Origin: Desulfobacterales bacterium
Lineage (GTDB): Bacteria > Desulfobacterota > Syntrophobacteria > B119-G9
Direction: 5' to 3'
Assembly (NCBI GenBank): GCA_026992215.1
Contig: JALXAI010000089.1
Location: forward strand, 1 to 8,095
Length of the DNA: 8,095 bases
The notes below the pieces were generated by a model that worked only from the letters and a program-made list of their open reading frames with translations, made no database searches and was not told the origin of the DNA. Position 1 is the first letter of the stretch. Each line of letters opens with the position of its first letter. The translations under genes and the position numbers were made by a program. This document shows positions 1-6,623 of the stretch, piece after piece.

Positions 1-11
1 GATACAAGTTT

Positions 12-38
12 CCCAAAAACCCTCTTACCCTGCTACCC
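12..38 (-). other. Canonical G-quadruplex motif with 8-nt periodicity
   Basis: On the minus strand four GGG runs (36-38, 28-30, 20-22, 12-14) are separated by exactly 5 nt each, the loops being TAGCA, TAAGA and TTTTT. This satisfies the G3+N1-7 rule for a three-tetrad quadruplex. It lies on the same sense as the cas transcript, about 450 nt after cas5. Its role is unknown; it could also be a short degenerate tandem repeat. Confidence 0.6.
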
Positions 39-333
39 TTTGATCGAACAGGTTTCTCACATTTAAAACTGACAACCAGCGCTTTTCCGTACACTTTTTT
101 CCGTTTACAAGACTTGATCAACAATTCCGGTTTTTCCATAAAATCCCAAATTCAAAGGCCTGATACAGCAAGGCTGTAACCAGGTTTTCGCATAACGACC
201 TATTCTTGTGATCACGATGTTGTCCCCGTTAAACGCGCTCGAGGATCTAACAGGGCAGTTAAGTTTCGGAAACAGGCATTTATTTTCCTCCAACCAGATC
301 TCTAAGATCCCCTGCAGGAGTGATATCGATTGC

Positions 334-361
334 AAAAAGGAAGCAGGCCACTAGCCGCTGC
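334..361 (-). terminator. Weak intrinsic-terminator-like hairpin after cas5
   Basis: Read on the minus strand, GCA plus GGC (359-361 and 354-356, with a 2-nt bulge) can pair with GCC and TGC (346-348 and 343-345) around the 5-nt loop TAGTG. TTCC and a TTTTT tract (334-338) follow. It sits about 120 nt after the cas5 stop and could end the operon transcript. The stem is short and bulged, so the call is tentative. Confidence 0.3.
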
Positions 362-484
362 CAGCGCCCCTTGCTTTAAACTTAATACCTGAGTCCATGT
401 ATCAGCAAGAATCTCAGGACAAGAATTAACACGTCGTAGAGACATGCTCGTTATACAGTAACTATTTCATACAGAACCATGGCT

Positions 485-1198
485 TCAAAGTATAACCTGC
501 CCTAGCTTTTCGAGACTGAAGATTTTTTTTGCCTTTACTTTTACTTTCAAGGTCGATGGCATGATCAATCCATTTTCTTCTCTCACCGGAACCATGTAAC
601 ACTTCAAAGGGAAAGTTTTTTCGGTCTGTCTGCATCGGTCGTGCATCCAGTACGTCACGCCATCGCCTTCGAGCAGTTGAACATCATCGTCAAAGGGTAC
701 TGGAAAAACAGTTTCGCAGGCTTCCTCAACATACTCTTCCACGTCACACAACCGGACATCATCCACTGACATCGGAGACTCACTGTCTCCGCACGTAAGC
801 GGTGTGCTTTTTACGGCTTCTTTACACTCACACGCAATCTCCTCACCCTTTAGCATCGCAACAAGCTGCATACGCCGGGCACAGGCAAATTCTCTGACCA
901 GAACGTTAGTACACTTTTCCCCCAGCCTTACTTCCCACTTGACAACAGCGGAGGTGGTACAACCTCTTACAACGAGGGAGCTCAAGAGTCTGGAACCCGC
1001 CCACAGGATTGATTTTTCCATTTCGTTGAGAGATTCCAGGGGATGATCGCTGTTTCGATACCGCTGAATTGCATTTCCCAGAAGACCTATTACCGCGGAC
1101 GGAGGCAGCACAGGGTAAGTTAACGCTGCCTGCCAGGTAAGCGGGCTTCTGATCGAGTAAAGAGAGTTGATTACCGTGTTGATTACTATTGCCTTCAC
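485..1198 (-). CDS. cas5: Cas5 subunit of Cascade
   Basis: Cas5 is a RAMP-fold protein that caps the 5' handle of the crRNA next to Cas8. The 237-residue product carries the N-terminal Cas5 signature, with SPLTWQAALTYPVLPPSAVIGLLGNA at about residues 18-43 given by its key pattern TYP-x3-PPSAVIGLL. A C-terminal strand pattern IMPSTLKVKVKAKKIF follows. It starts with GTG at 1196-1198, overlapping the cas7 TAG by one base. The Shine-Dalgarno GAGGTGA lies within the end of cas7. The middle (about 100-165) is rich in Cys and acidic residues and has no clear motif. I-A and I-B Cas5 proteins are hard to separate by eye. It is the last recognisable gene of the operon in this window; no cas6 follows within the next 484 nt. 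Confidence 0.88.
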   Translation of the reverse strand: MKAIVINTVINSLYSIRSPLTWQAALTYPVLPPSAVIGLLGNAIQRYRNSDHPLESLNEMEKSILWAGSRLLSSLVVRGCTTSAVVKWEVRLGEKCTNVLVREFACARRMQLVAMLKGEEIACECKEAVKSTPLTCGDSESPMSVDDVRLCDVEEYVEEACETVFPVPFDDDVQLLEGDGVTYWMHDRCRQTEKTFPLKCYMVPVREENGLIMPSTLKVKVKAKKIFSLEKLGQVIL

Positions 1199-2145
1199 TA
1201 TTTCTTCACCTCGTCGAACAACCTGGCAAATAAGGAATCAACGGTATCCACTTTAGTGAAGCCTTTCGGTTCCCCATCGCCCCAATAAAGCAGACAGCAG
1301 TTTTTCGGCATAAGTCCCCGTATTTTATCCAGATAGTTTGAATAGATGGGCGAGACCGGAAAGGGAAGAGGCCCACCGGTGGTATATGCAGCCACCACTT
1401 CCAGCGGAGTCGCGTGCGGCAGGGCATGAGACAAACTAGCACCAATCTGGCCTGCAATCACATAACGGTAAGATTCAATGGCCGCCTTTATTCTTCTTAT
1501 TCTTTCATCATCTTGCAGAACCGCTGCTCCCCCGTTCTCCATCCCCAGTTTTGACTCCACAACACCGATTCTTTCCACGTCAAGTGCCGATACGAACCCG
1601 TAGAAGCCGGAGGCATAGGACTTGTTAAAAGGCATCATTGTCCCTGGATCGGATGATACCCTATTGTGAATTACCTGCTTCGTGGTTGTTTCTTTACCAA
1701 CAACCGGCATCAACCACGAAAAAAGAACCCGGGAGGTTCTCCTTGAGGAAATTCCCTGTCCCCGCTCATCTTCTGCACCTTTCGCTATGAGGTAACCATG
1801 AACGTCACAAACCCCGCAATTCTCTATTGCATGCTCTTCCCCCCTGGCAACCTGTTTCAAGTTGTTCTTTTCATCCAATTCTCCCGGCCTGATAGGTTCT
1901 CCGGCCTTGCATCCATCGCACATACTGAAAGAACCGATTCGCTCGTCTCCACATAACTTTCTCATGGCTTCATAATGCCAGTGTTTAAGCATCCTTCCTG
2001 ACACGGCAGGCGCTTCAATCCTGTTACCATCTTCATCCAGAAAGTCCATGATCCTTATGTCCGTCACATTCCCCGCCACCGCCTCGTTGTTCAGATCATG
2101 TACATTCAACTGAAGCTTTACCGCAAAAGTAACGAAGCTAAGCAT
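1198..2145 (-). CDS. cas7: Cas7 backbone subunit, Csa2/DevR family
   Basis: Cas7 polymerises along the crRNA spacer to form the Cascade backbone and presents the guide for base pairing. From ATG 2145 the protein has 315 residues, normal for Csa2/DevR. The N-terminal strand FVTFAVKLQLNVHDLNNEA is a typical RRM-like start. APAVSGRMLKHWH (about 46-58) is a family signature. A cysteine quartet, C76-x2-C79 and C110-x2-C113 in CGVCDVHGYL, probably binds zinc. The start is set by AAAGGGGG at 2151-2158, 5 nt upstream. A longer frame from a TTG at 2205 would add 20 non-conserved residues overlapping cas8 and is rejected. The TAG stop shares one base with the cas5 GTG start, so cas5 translation is coupled. 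Confidence 0.92.
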   Translation of the reverse strand: MLSFVTFAVKLQLNVHDLNNEAVAGNVTDIRIMDFLDEDGNRIEAPAVSGRMLKHWHYEAMRKLCGDERIGSFSMCDGCKAGEPIRPGELDEKNNLKQVARGEEHAIENCGVCDVHGYLIAKGAEDERGQGISSRRTSRVLFSWLMPVVGKETTTKQVIHNRVSSDPGTMMPFNKSYASGFYGFVSALDVERIGVVESKLGMENGGAAVLQDDERIRRIKAAIESYRYVIAGQIGASLSHALPHATPLEVVAAYTTGGPLPFPVSPIYSNYLDKIRGLMPKNCCLLYWGDGEPKGFTKVDTVDSLFARLFDEVKK

Positions 2146-2173
2146 ATTATCCCCCTTTCTCCGATGAGCGCCG

Positions 2174-2485
2174 CTACTCGGTGCCACCTGGAAACGAAAA
2201 CGCAAGTATTGTTAAAGCTGTTTTTACTTCCTCGAAGGAATTGTGTGCGAGCCTGAAAACCTCTCTAATCTCTTCCTCGTTCGGCAAGTGAATCTTTTCA
2301 TTCTGCTCGAGTCTCAAGCGCCCTTCCCTTAACATCTTTGCAATGGTGTCTTCGAAATCCTTGGAATCTTTTCTCGCGTTACGTATATCATCCGCATACC
2401 CATACTTTTTCTCCCTCACAAAATATCTCAGTGTTCTCGCAAGGCTAGCGAGTGACCGGTTTTCAATAACCTCGGGACTGATCAT
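2174..2485 (-). CDS. cas11: Putative hidden Cas11 small subunit, internal start within cas8
   Basis: In the cas8 frame, ATG at 2483-2485 (M360) follows a near-consensus ribosome binding site. It would give a 103-residue protein starting MISPEVIENRS and sharing the cas8 stop. It is predicted mainly alpha-helical and basic/acidic, matching the size and character of Cas11/Csa5 small subunits that line the Cascade belly. Internal translation of Cas11 from the 3' part of cas8 is established for subtypes I-B, I-C and I-D. Separate csa5 genes are usual in I-A, and none is seen here. The strong SD could be a by-product of the Lys-Glu-Val codons, so the call is an inference until a product is shown. 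Confidence 0.55.
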   Translation of the reverse strand: MISPEVIENRSLASLARTLRYFVREKKYGYADDIRNARKDSKDFEDTIAKMLREGRLRLEQNEKIHLPNEEEIREVFRLAHNSFEEVKTALTILAFSFPGGTE

Positions 2486-3562
2486 TGCCACCTCCTTTAG
2501 CAAGTAGATCGCCGTTTCGGTATAAAGCAAAATGCCATGTTTAGAATCCTGGTTTGACGGTTTTGCTGAGTAAATCCTTCCAAACCGACCAAGCAGGTCC
2601 TTTTTCCTGTAAAATATTATTTCGTTCAGCGCCTGGAGTCCCTCATAGCAATCCCTTTTCAGAAGGTTCAGAACAACAGCAACATTGTACGGACTATGAT
2701 CAATAAAACCCAGGTAATTTTCCAGCGGAACCATTGCTATCGCGTCAACATGGTAGCCCCGGTTCCCTCCTCCGCTCATAAACGAGATAAAAAAATCAAA
2801 GTCTCTCAAGAAATAGGCCGTGGAAGGTATCCTGGTAAGTATAACAAGAGGAATTGCCTTCTCAGGCACCCTTCCCGGTATCCATTCTTTTCTCAAAAGA
2901 TGATGGCACGCAAGTATCTGACGCAAAACCTTCCCACTTGTTCTTTTTCTTGCCACGGGTACTGCCACCACCTCCCTGTCAGCCATAGTGAACATAAATG
3001 CGGAAAACCACGTGCCCAGCAACGCTAAGAGTCCGCAGGTTTTACAGATATTTCGAGGATTGGTAGGCCTGCGCGGCACCTTGGGTGAAGTCTTATCCCT
3101 GGTGTTTCGAGGTGTCAACGCCACGTCAACGCCGTCCCTCTTATTGTGATACGAGGTTGAGGCCGCAAAACCAAGTACATTCCCCAGGGACTTGCCGGAA
3201 TGTCGACAAACATTTTGGTTTTTCCTGTTTGCAAACATGAAATCATGTCTTTTGTACTTTTCCAGCGAAAAAAAATCACTTCCGTCGGCCCTGATTTTTC
3301 CGGCACTGCGACTTGTTACTCCGGGCGTGAGAAAGATAAGCTCTTTGCTGCTGAGTATACGCTGGCAGAGCGTATTAAATGTACGTTCGAGAAGCGGCAA
3401 ATTATTCTCTTCCGTCTCCACCTGAACCAGGTAATATCCCCCCCTGTTTTCAACCACCACTCTTTCGATACCGACAGCTTCAGCGCCCACCCTCGCCAGC
3501 CCGTAGGCGATTTTCGCTTCCAGGTCCGGATACCCTGTAAAAGGAGTATTGAGCCTGATCAT
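2174..3562 (-). CDS. cas8a: Cas8 large subunit of Cascade, Csa4/Cas8a-like
   Basis: The large subunit recognises the PAM and holds the crRNA end in Cascade. The 462-residue protein opens with TPFTGYPDLEAKIAYGLARVG, which resembles the start of Csa4/Cas8a2 proteins. A probable zinc-binding site uses C119/H121 and C173-x2-C176 (NICKTCGLLALLGTW). Cas8 families diverge widely, so identity also rests on position directly before cas7 and cas5 and on the split Cas3. The ATG overlaps the HEPN stop by 4 nt and has AGGAAAGAT in front. Residues 360-462 are strongly helical and charged and lie behind an internal near-consensus ribosome binding site, suggesting a separately made small subunit. The stop lies 28 nt before the cas7 start. 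A divergent I-B Cas8 is the main alternative. Confidence 0.75.
   Translation of the reverse strand: MIRLNTPFTGYPDLEAKIAYGLARVGAEAVGIERVVVENRGGYYLVQVETEENNLPLLERTFNTLCQRILSSKELIFLTPGVTSRSAGKIRADGSDFFSLEKYKRHDFMFANRKNQNVCRHSGKSLGNVLGFAASTSYHNKRDGVDVALTPRNTRDKTSPKVPRRPTNPRNICKTCGLLALLGTWFSAFMFTMADREVVAVPVARKRTSGKVLRQILACHHLLRKEWIPGRVPEKAIPLVILTRIPSTAYFLRDFDFFISFMSGGGNRGYHVDAIAMVPLENYLGFIDHSPYNVAVVLNLLKRDCYEGLQALNEIIFYRKKDLLGRFGRIYSAKPSNQDSKHGILLYTETAIYLLKEVAMISPEVIENRSLASLARTLRYFVREKKYGYADDIRNARKDSKDFEDTIAKMLREGRLRLEQNEKIHLPNEEEIREVFRLAHNSFEEVKTALTILAFSFPGGTE
2489..2498 (-). promoter_or_regulatory. Strong internal Shine-Dalgarno site in cas8
   Basis: AAAGGAGGTG lies within the cas8 coding sequence. 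Nine consecutive bases (AAGGAGGTG) match the complement of the 16S rRNA 3' tail. The core GGAGG at 2491-2495 is 5 nt from an in-frame ATG at 2483-2485. It is as strong as, or stronger than, the sites in front of the annotated genes in this operon. Confidence 0.7.
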
Positions 3563-3951
3563 ATCTTTCCTATTTCCTTCTCTGCCCTTTCAAATACGTT
3601 CCTGGCAATATCAATTGCTTCCCTTGCTTCTTTTTCAGATGGCATTCCTTCCGGTAGCGCTCCCGGCAGCGTGTCAGGATAGCGCGTAGGTATGTAAAAC
3701 CTATCAAGAGCGATAATTTGAGTGGATACATCCCGAAACGTATCACCCTCCAGGCACGCCATAAGCTCCGATAGTTTATGCGTCTTCGGGTAAATTTCGC
3801 CTCTCGATAGCAGGTAAGCCTTAAGTACCTTTTCAACGCATTGCTGACAATGAAAGCAGACCTGGTTGTAAATTCCCTCTTTGAGAGCCAACTCCGCAAT
3901 TTTCAGGTCTTCAGCCGCAAAGCTAACCCACCTTTTGCATTCCTCTGTCAT
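3559..3951 (-). CDS. HEPN-domain protein, partner of the MNT domain
   Basis: This small helical protein of the HEPN superfamily (Pfam HEPN type) has 130 residues, a typical length. Diagnostic blocks are FAAEDLKIAELAL (11-23), FHCQQCVEKVLKAYL (33-47), KTHKL (56-60) and DRFYIPTRYPD (83-93). HEPN proteins paired with MNT proteins are usually RNase toxins or their relatives, neutralised by the nucleotidyltransferase. Here no R-X4-6-H catalytic motif is visible; the nearest is R50 to H58 with seven residues between. RNase activity is therefore uncertain, though many of this subfamily lack the motif. The gene starts inside the HD-MNT frame (29-nt overlap), with AGGAAAG upstream. Its stop overlaps the cas8 start as ATGA, so cas8 translation is coupled to it. 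This position argues for a role in the interference operon rather than a chance insertion. Confidence 0.9.
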   Translation of the reverse strand: MTEECKRWVSFAAEDLKIAELALKEGIYNQVCFHCQQCVEKVLKAYLLSRGEIYPKTHKLSELMACLEGDTFRDVSTQIIALDRFYIPTRYPDTLPGALPEGMPSEKEAREAIDIARNVFERAEKEIGKI

Positions 3952-4984
3952 AAATAATCTTTCCTTTCCCCATTATTTCTTTTCTAAAAAAGACCCGTTC
4001 AGGCATCTGCCGGAATTCATCAGGAGTATACACAAGAAAATCCGCGCCAACCCTGGGCTGCAGTCGTTCAATAATCTCTTTGGTTCTGTCCAGAAACGAT
4101 TTATCTGTTTCCATTACCACCACAAGATCGATGTCCGAGTTAGGATTCACTTTCTCAGACGCAAGAGAACCAAAAAGTATGATTTTTTCGGGGTTGTAGT
4201 CCGATACCAGTATCTTCACGTATCGTCTCAGTTCATTGACCAGCGCCGCTTGCCTGTCTCTTGCACCCAAGTTATCCACAAACCTGACAATATTACTGAC
4301 CATCAACCATCCACCGTATAGATCCTTCTCGTCCTTCTTTTCCCCTGTACTCCTCTTTCCTGCCGCCGATATATCGCACAGCTTTAGCAGGTGATGAACC
4401 ATGGACGCACATATCCGCCTTCTGTGCTGTTCAAGGATGGAACATCCCCTGGCCCAAAGCCTTAATCCCCTGGCCATTTCTTTTAACTTAATCACGTTCA
4501 TTTTCCCAATGTCGCTCGGGACGTAGTTGCCGAGACTTTCCAGCCCGTCAGCCCAATCAATGTAGCCGTTATCCTTGACCACGCCATCAACCACGGCCAA
4601 CACGTCCGGGCACTCTATGTTGTCCCCCAGCAACCCTCGGTCTGTATGATGTATGGCAACGGCAAAGCTCAAGGGTCCCCTAAGCTCTTCCGGAGAATTA
4701 TGCCACAGGTAACACGCGCCTAACGGTGCATGCAAAGGGAGTTTTCTACCGGTTCCGAGATTTTCCTGCCATTTCCTGGTTAATTTTCCCAGGTCATGAT
4801 ACTTGACCATCTTAAGCAATTCTTTCTTCAGCACTTTTTTATCCCGGTTGTTCCTGTTGAGTCCCAAGACCCTGGAAACCGGGACATAAAACTTAGGAAA
4901 GAGAATCTGGAAACTCTCAATGCATCGAGTTATATGCATTGTATAGGCTTCATCCGGCGCACTACAGAACGAATGTACTGACAT
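3923..4984 (-). CDS. Cas3''-type HD nuclease domain fused to a minimal nucleotidyltransferase (HD-MNT)
   Basis: Numbering is from ATG 4984 (353 residues). Residues 1 to about 240 resemble a Cas3'' HD nuclease, the DNA-degrading half of Cas3. They carry VHS near the start, H17, KYHDLGK with H63/D64, LPLHAP with H85, and AIHHTD with H112/H113. Residues about 245-349 form a complete MNT domain of the MntA/KNTase-like type: PEKIILFGSLAS (G272, S273), NSDIDLVVV (D284, D286), DFLVYTPDEF with acidic D315, and the usual GKIIYDR tail. The frame is continuous with no stop between the domains. ATG 4984 is chosen because GGAG at 4994-4997 lies 9 nt upstream; an in-frame ATG at 5023 has a weaker site and a deeper overlap with cas3'. 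The gene overlaps the HEPN gene by 29 nt. The last HD metal ligand may be replaced by N231 in VSNIVRF. An internal ATG at 4303 could yield MNT alone. Confidence 0.85.
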   Translation of the reverse strand: MSVHSFCSAPDEAYTMHITRCIESFQILFPKFYVPVSRVLGLNRNNRDKKVLKKELLKMVKYHDLGKLTRKWQENLGTGRKLPLHAPLGACYLWHNSPEELRGPLSFAVAIHHTDRGLLGDNIECPDVLAVVDGVVKDNGYIDWADGLESLGNYVPSDIGKMNVIKLKEMARGLRLWARGCSILEQHRRRICASMVHHLLKLCDISAAGKRSTGEKKDEKDLYGGWLMVSNIVRFVDNLGARDRQAALVNELRRYVKILVSDYNPEKIILFGSLASEKVNPNSDIDLVVVMETDKSFLDRTKEIIERLQPRVGADFLVYTPDEFRQMPERVFFRKEIMGKGKIIYDRGMQKVG

Positions 4985-6602
4985 TTTTTTTGACTCCGTG
5001 TTCGGGATCGTAAAACTTTGCATCCATCACGTAGGTTTTAAACGGCACAATCTCCCGGGCTTTCCTGGGTTCCCATTTTCCGGACTCCGGATCGAAGTTC
5101 ATCTCATGGGTGATGACTCCTTTTTTAAACAGCCCCCATCCTACCCTGTAGTCAAGCCGGATAGCTTTCTGAAAAATGTCGCTTTCCTCCACTACCGCTT
5201 TTATCTTGTCCTCCATTTTCCGAGCTTTTGCTTTTGAAGAATCAACGACCACGAGAGTTACCGGCTTTCCCTTTCGTAACTGTATGTTCTGAGGCCTGGT
5301 ATCAGCATAAAGTGTACATTCGTAGAGATCAAAAAGAGAGTCACTCGCTTCAAAATCACTGGCTTTGTAATCAAGAATATCGACAAATGAACATACCTCG
5401 TCAAAATCCTTCATGTTAAGGCCGGGATTATTTTCAAGCCATTTCCGCGTAATCTCCATGTGTTTCTCCTGGTATGGCAGATGCCCCCTGTTGGATTCTA
5501 CGGGGAATATGATCATTTCTCCTTTTTCCCCATGGTACCTGGCGCATCTGCCAGCCCGCTGTATAAGGGCATCTGCCGGGGCAAGTTCGGTAAAAAGGAG
5601 TTCCGCTGAAAAATCAATACCTGCTTCAAGCACCTGGGTAGAAACCACAACTCGAGATTCGTCCAACCTTTCACCACCTGGCCCGGTCTTTCCCTGGAAA
5701 AGAGAAAGTGCTCTTGATTCATGAATCTGCCTGTCTTCCCTGGTAAATCTTGAATGAAGAAGCACTATGTCCGTCTCACGAAGAGCGAGTCTCTCTTTTA
5801 GTTCACTGTAAACGGCTACAGACCTTTCAACCTGGTTCAAAACAATAAGCGCCTTTCTCCCTTTTACCATCCGGATGATTTCATCTGTAAGGTTAACATT
5901 TCCTTCCTCGACAAGAGGATTATCAGCAACTCGTACCCGGAGCTCATTCTCAAGCGATATATTGCCCGTAACTTTTGTTACTTCAGGAAAAACATCGACG
6001 TTTTCAAACAAGCTTCTTTCAAGGCAGCGGGGCATTGTTGCAGTCATAAGTACAAAAGGGACACTCGAAAACTGTAAAATTTCGAGAATGGCTCGCAGCA
6101 TGGAAAAGGTCATTTCGTCTCTGTACATGTGAGCCTCGTCAAAAACGACGATGGAAGAAGCTATCGATCCAGCAGGAATATCCACGTGTCTTTGAACCTG
6201 CCGGCTCGAGCGGGCAAAGGCATATAGGAACTGGTCAAGAGTTGTGACAATGATATCGCCCAGGAAAAATGGTGCGTTCGGACTTTCACCGTGCTGAATT
6301 TTCACGTCAATATAGGGTGATATCCTTGCGGCATAGCTTCTAATTCTTTCCGCAACGCTGTTAACCAACACTTTCATCGGAAGAACGTAGATGAGCCTTG
6401 GAGCAATAAAAAAGTCGTTTGCCAGGAACTGGTAGAAGAAGGGAGCGAGGACTGCCTCAGTTTTTCCGGACCCGGTAGGCGCTTTCAATAGCATGGGAAA
6501 CCTTTCGTCCAGAAAATACCCATATACTGTCTCCTGGAATTCGCGCGGGGCATCGAACCCAAAGCATTTCAAGTATATATTACCAACTCTGTTATCCGGC
6601 AT
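4962..6602 (-). CDS. cas3': CRISPR-associated helicase Cas3' (separate SF2 helicase)
   Basis: This is the superfamily 2 DNA helicase half of Cas3. It is recruited by Cascade to the R-loop, where it unwinds DNA using ATP. Over 546 residues the motifs appear in order: a Q-motif-like REFQ (20-23), Walker A PTGSGKT (42-48), motif Ia around YVLPMK, VTTLDQF (119-125), DEAH box (155-158), TAT motif III (187-189), STQVLEAGIDFSAE motif V (321-334) and QRAGRCAR motif VI (348-355). No HD domain is attached; that domain is encoded by the next gene, a split characteristic of type I-A and some related systems. The ATG at 6602 is preceded by GGGAG and AGGA. The 3' end overlaps the next reading frame by 23 nt. 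All catalytic motifs look intact. Confidence 0.95.
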   Translation of the reverse strand: MPDNRVGNIYLKCFGFDAPREFQETVYGYFLDERFPMLLKAPTGSGKTEAVLAPFFYQFLANDFFIAPRLIYVLPMKVLVNSVAERIRSYAARISPYIDVKIQHGESPNAPFFLGDIIVTTLDQFLYAFARSSRQVQRHVDIPAGSIASSIVVFDEAHMYRDEMTFSMLRAILEILQFSSVPFVLMTATMPRCLERSLFENVDVFPEVTKVTGNISLENELRVRVADNPLVEEGNVNLTDEIIRMVKGRKALIVLNQVERSVAVYSELKERLALRETDIVLLHSRFTREDRQIHESRALSLFQGKTGPGGERLDESRVVVSTQVLEAGIDFSAELLFTELAPADALIQRAGRCARYHGEKGEMIIFPVESNRGHLPYQEKHMEITRKWLENNPGLNMKDFDEVCSFVDILDYKASDFEASDSLFDLYECTLYADTRPQNIQLRKGKPVTLVVVDSSKAKARKMEDKIKAVVEESDIFQKAIRLDYRVGWGLFKKGVITHEMNFDPESGKWEPRKAREIVPFKTYVMDAKFYDPEHGVKKNVSTFVL

Positions 6603-6623
6603 ATCCTGTAAACTCCCAAGTGC

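Larger units (their letters stand above)
1..484. other. Stretch without a supported gene downstream of cas5
   Basis: No open frame here has both a credible start and a recognisable product. The longest (105-335, minus, TTG start, no Shine-Dalgarno) matches nothing I know. There is no CRISPR array: no repeat unit recurs at regular intervals. Structure that can be seen: a terminator-like hairpin at 334-361, a 6-bp inverted repeat CCTGAG/CTCAGG at 388-393 and 413-418 with a 19-nt loop, and a G-quadruplex motif at 12-38. It may include the 3' untranslated region of the operon or remains of decayed sequence. Confidence 0.6.

Noticed and set aside
105..335. 76-residue minus-strand frame downstream of cas5
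   Set aside because: It starts with TTG, has no Shine-Dalgarno sequence, shows no recognisable domain, and overlaps the terminator-like T tract. A decayed gene cannot be excluded.
1..484. CRISPR array or leader next to cas5
   Set aside because: No repeat of about 24-37 nt recurs; only the short CCC-N5 periodicity and a 6-bp inverted repeat are present.
2146..2205. Longer cas7 N-terminus from TTG at 2205
   Set aside because: The ATG at 2145 has an AAAGGGGG site 5 nt upstream and begins at the conserved first strand; the extra 20 residues overlap cas8 and look non-conserved.
3200..3682. 160-residue plus-strand frame opposite cas8 and HEPN
   Set aside because: Antisense shadow of two supported genes with no recognisable motif.
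4985..5023. Longer HD-MNT start at ATG 5023
   Set aside because: Weak ribosome binding site and deeper overlap with cas3'; ATG 4984 has GGAG 9 nt upstream. Not fully excluded.
5512..5527. Internal AAAAAGGAG plus ATG in cas3' (M363)
   Set aside because: Only 2 nt separate the purine run from the ATG, too short for efficient initiation, and the fragment would start mid-domain after motif VI.
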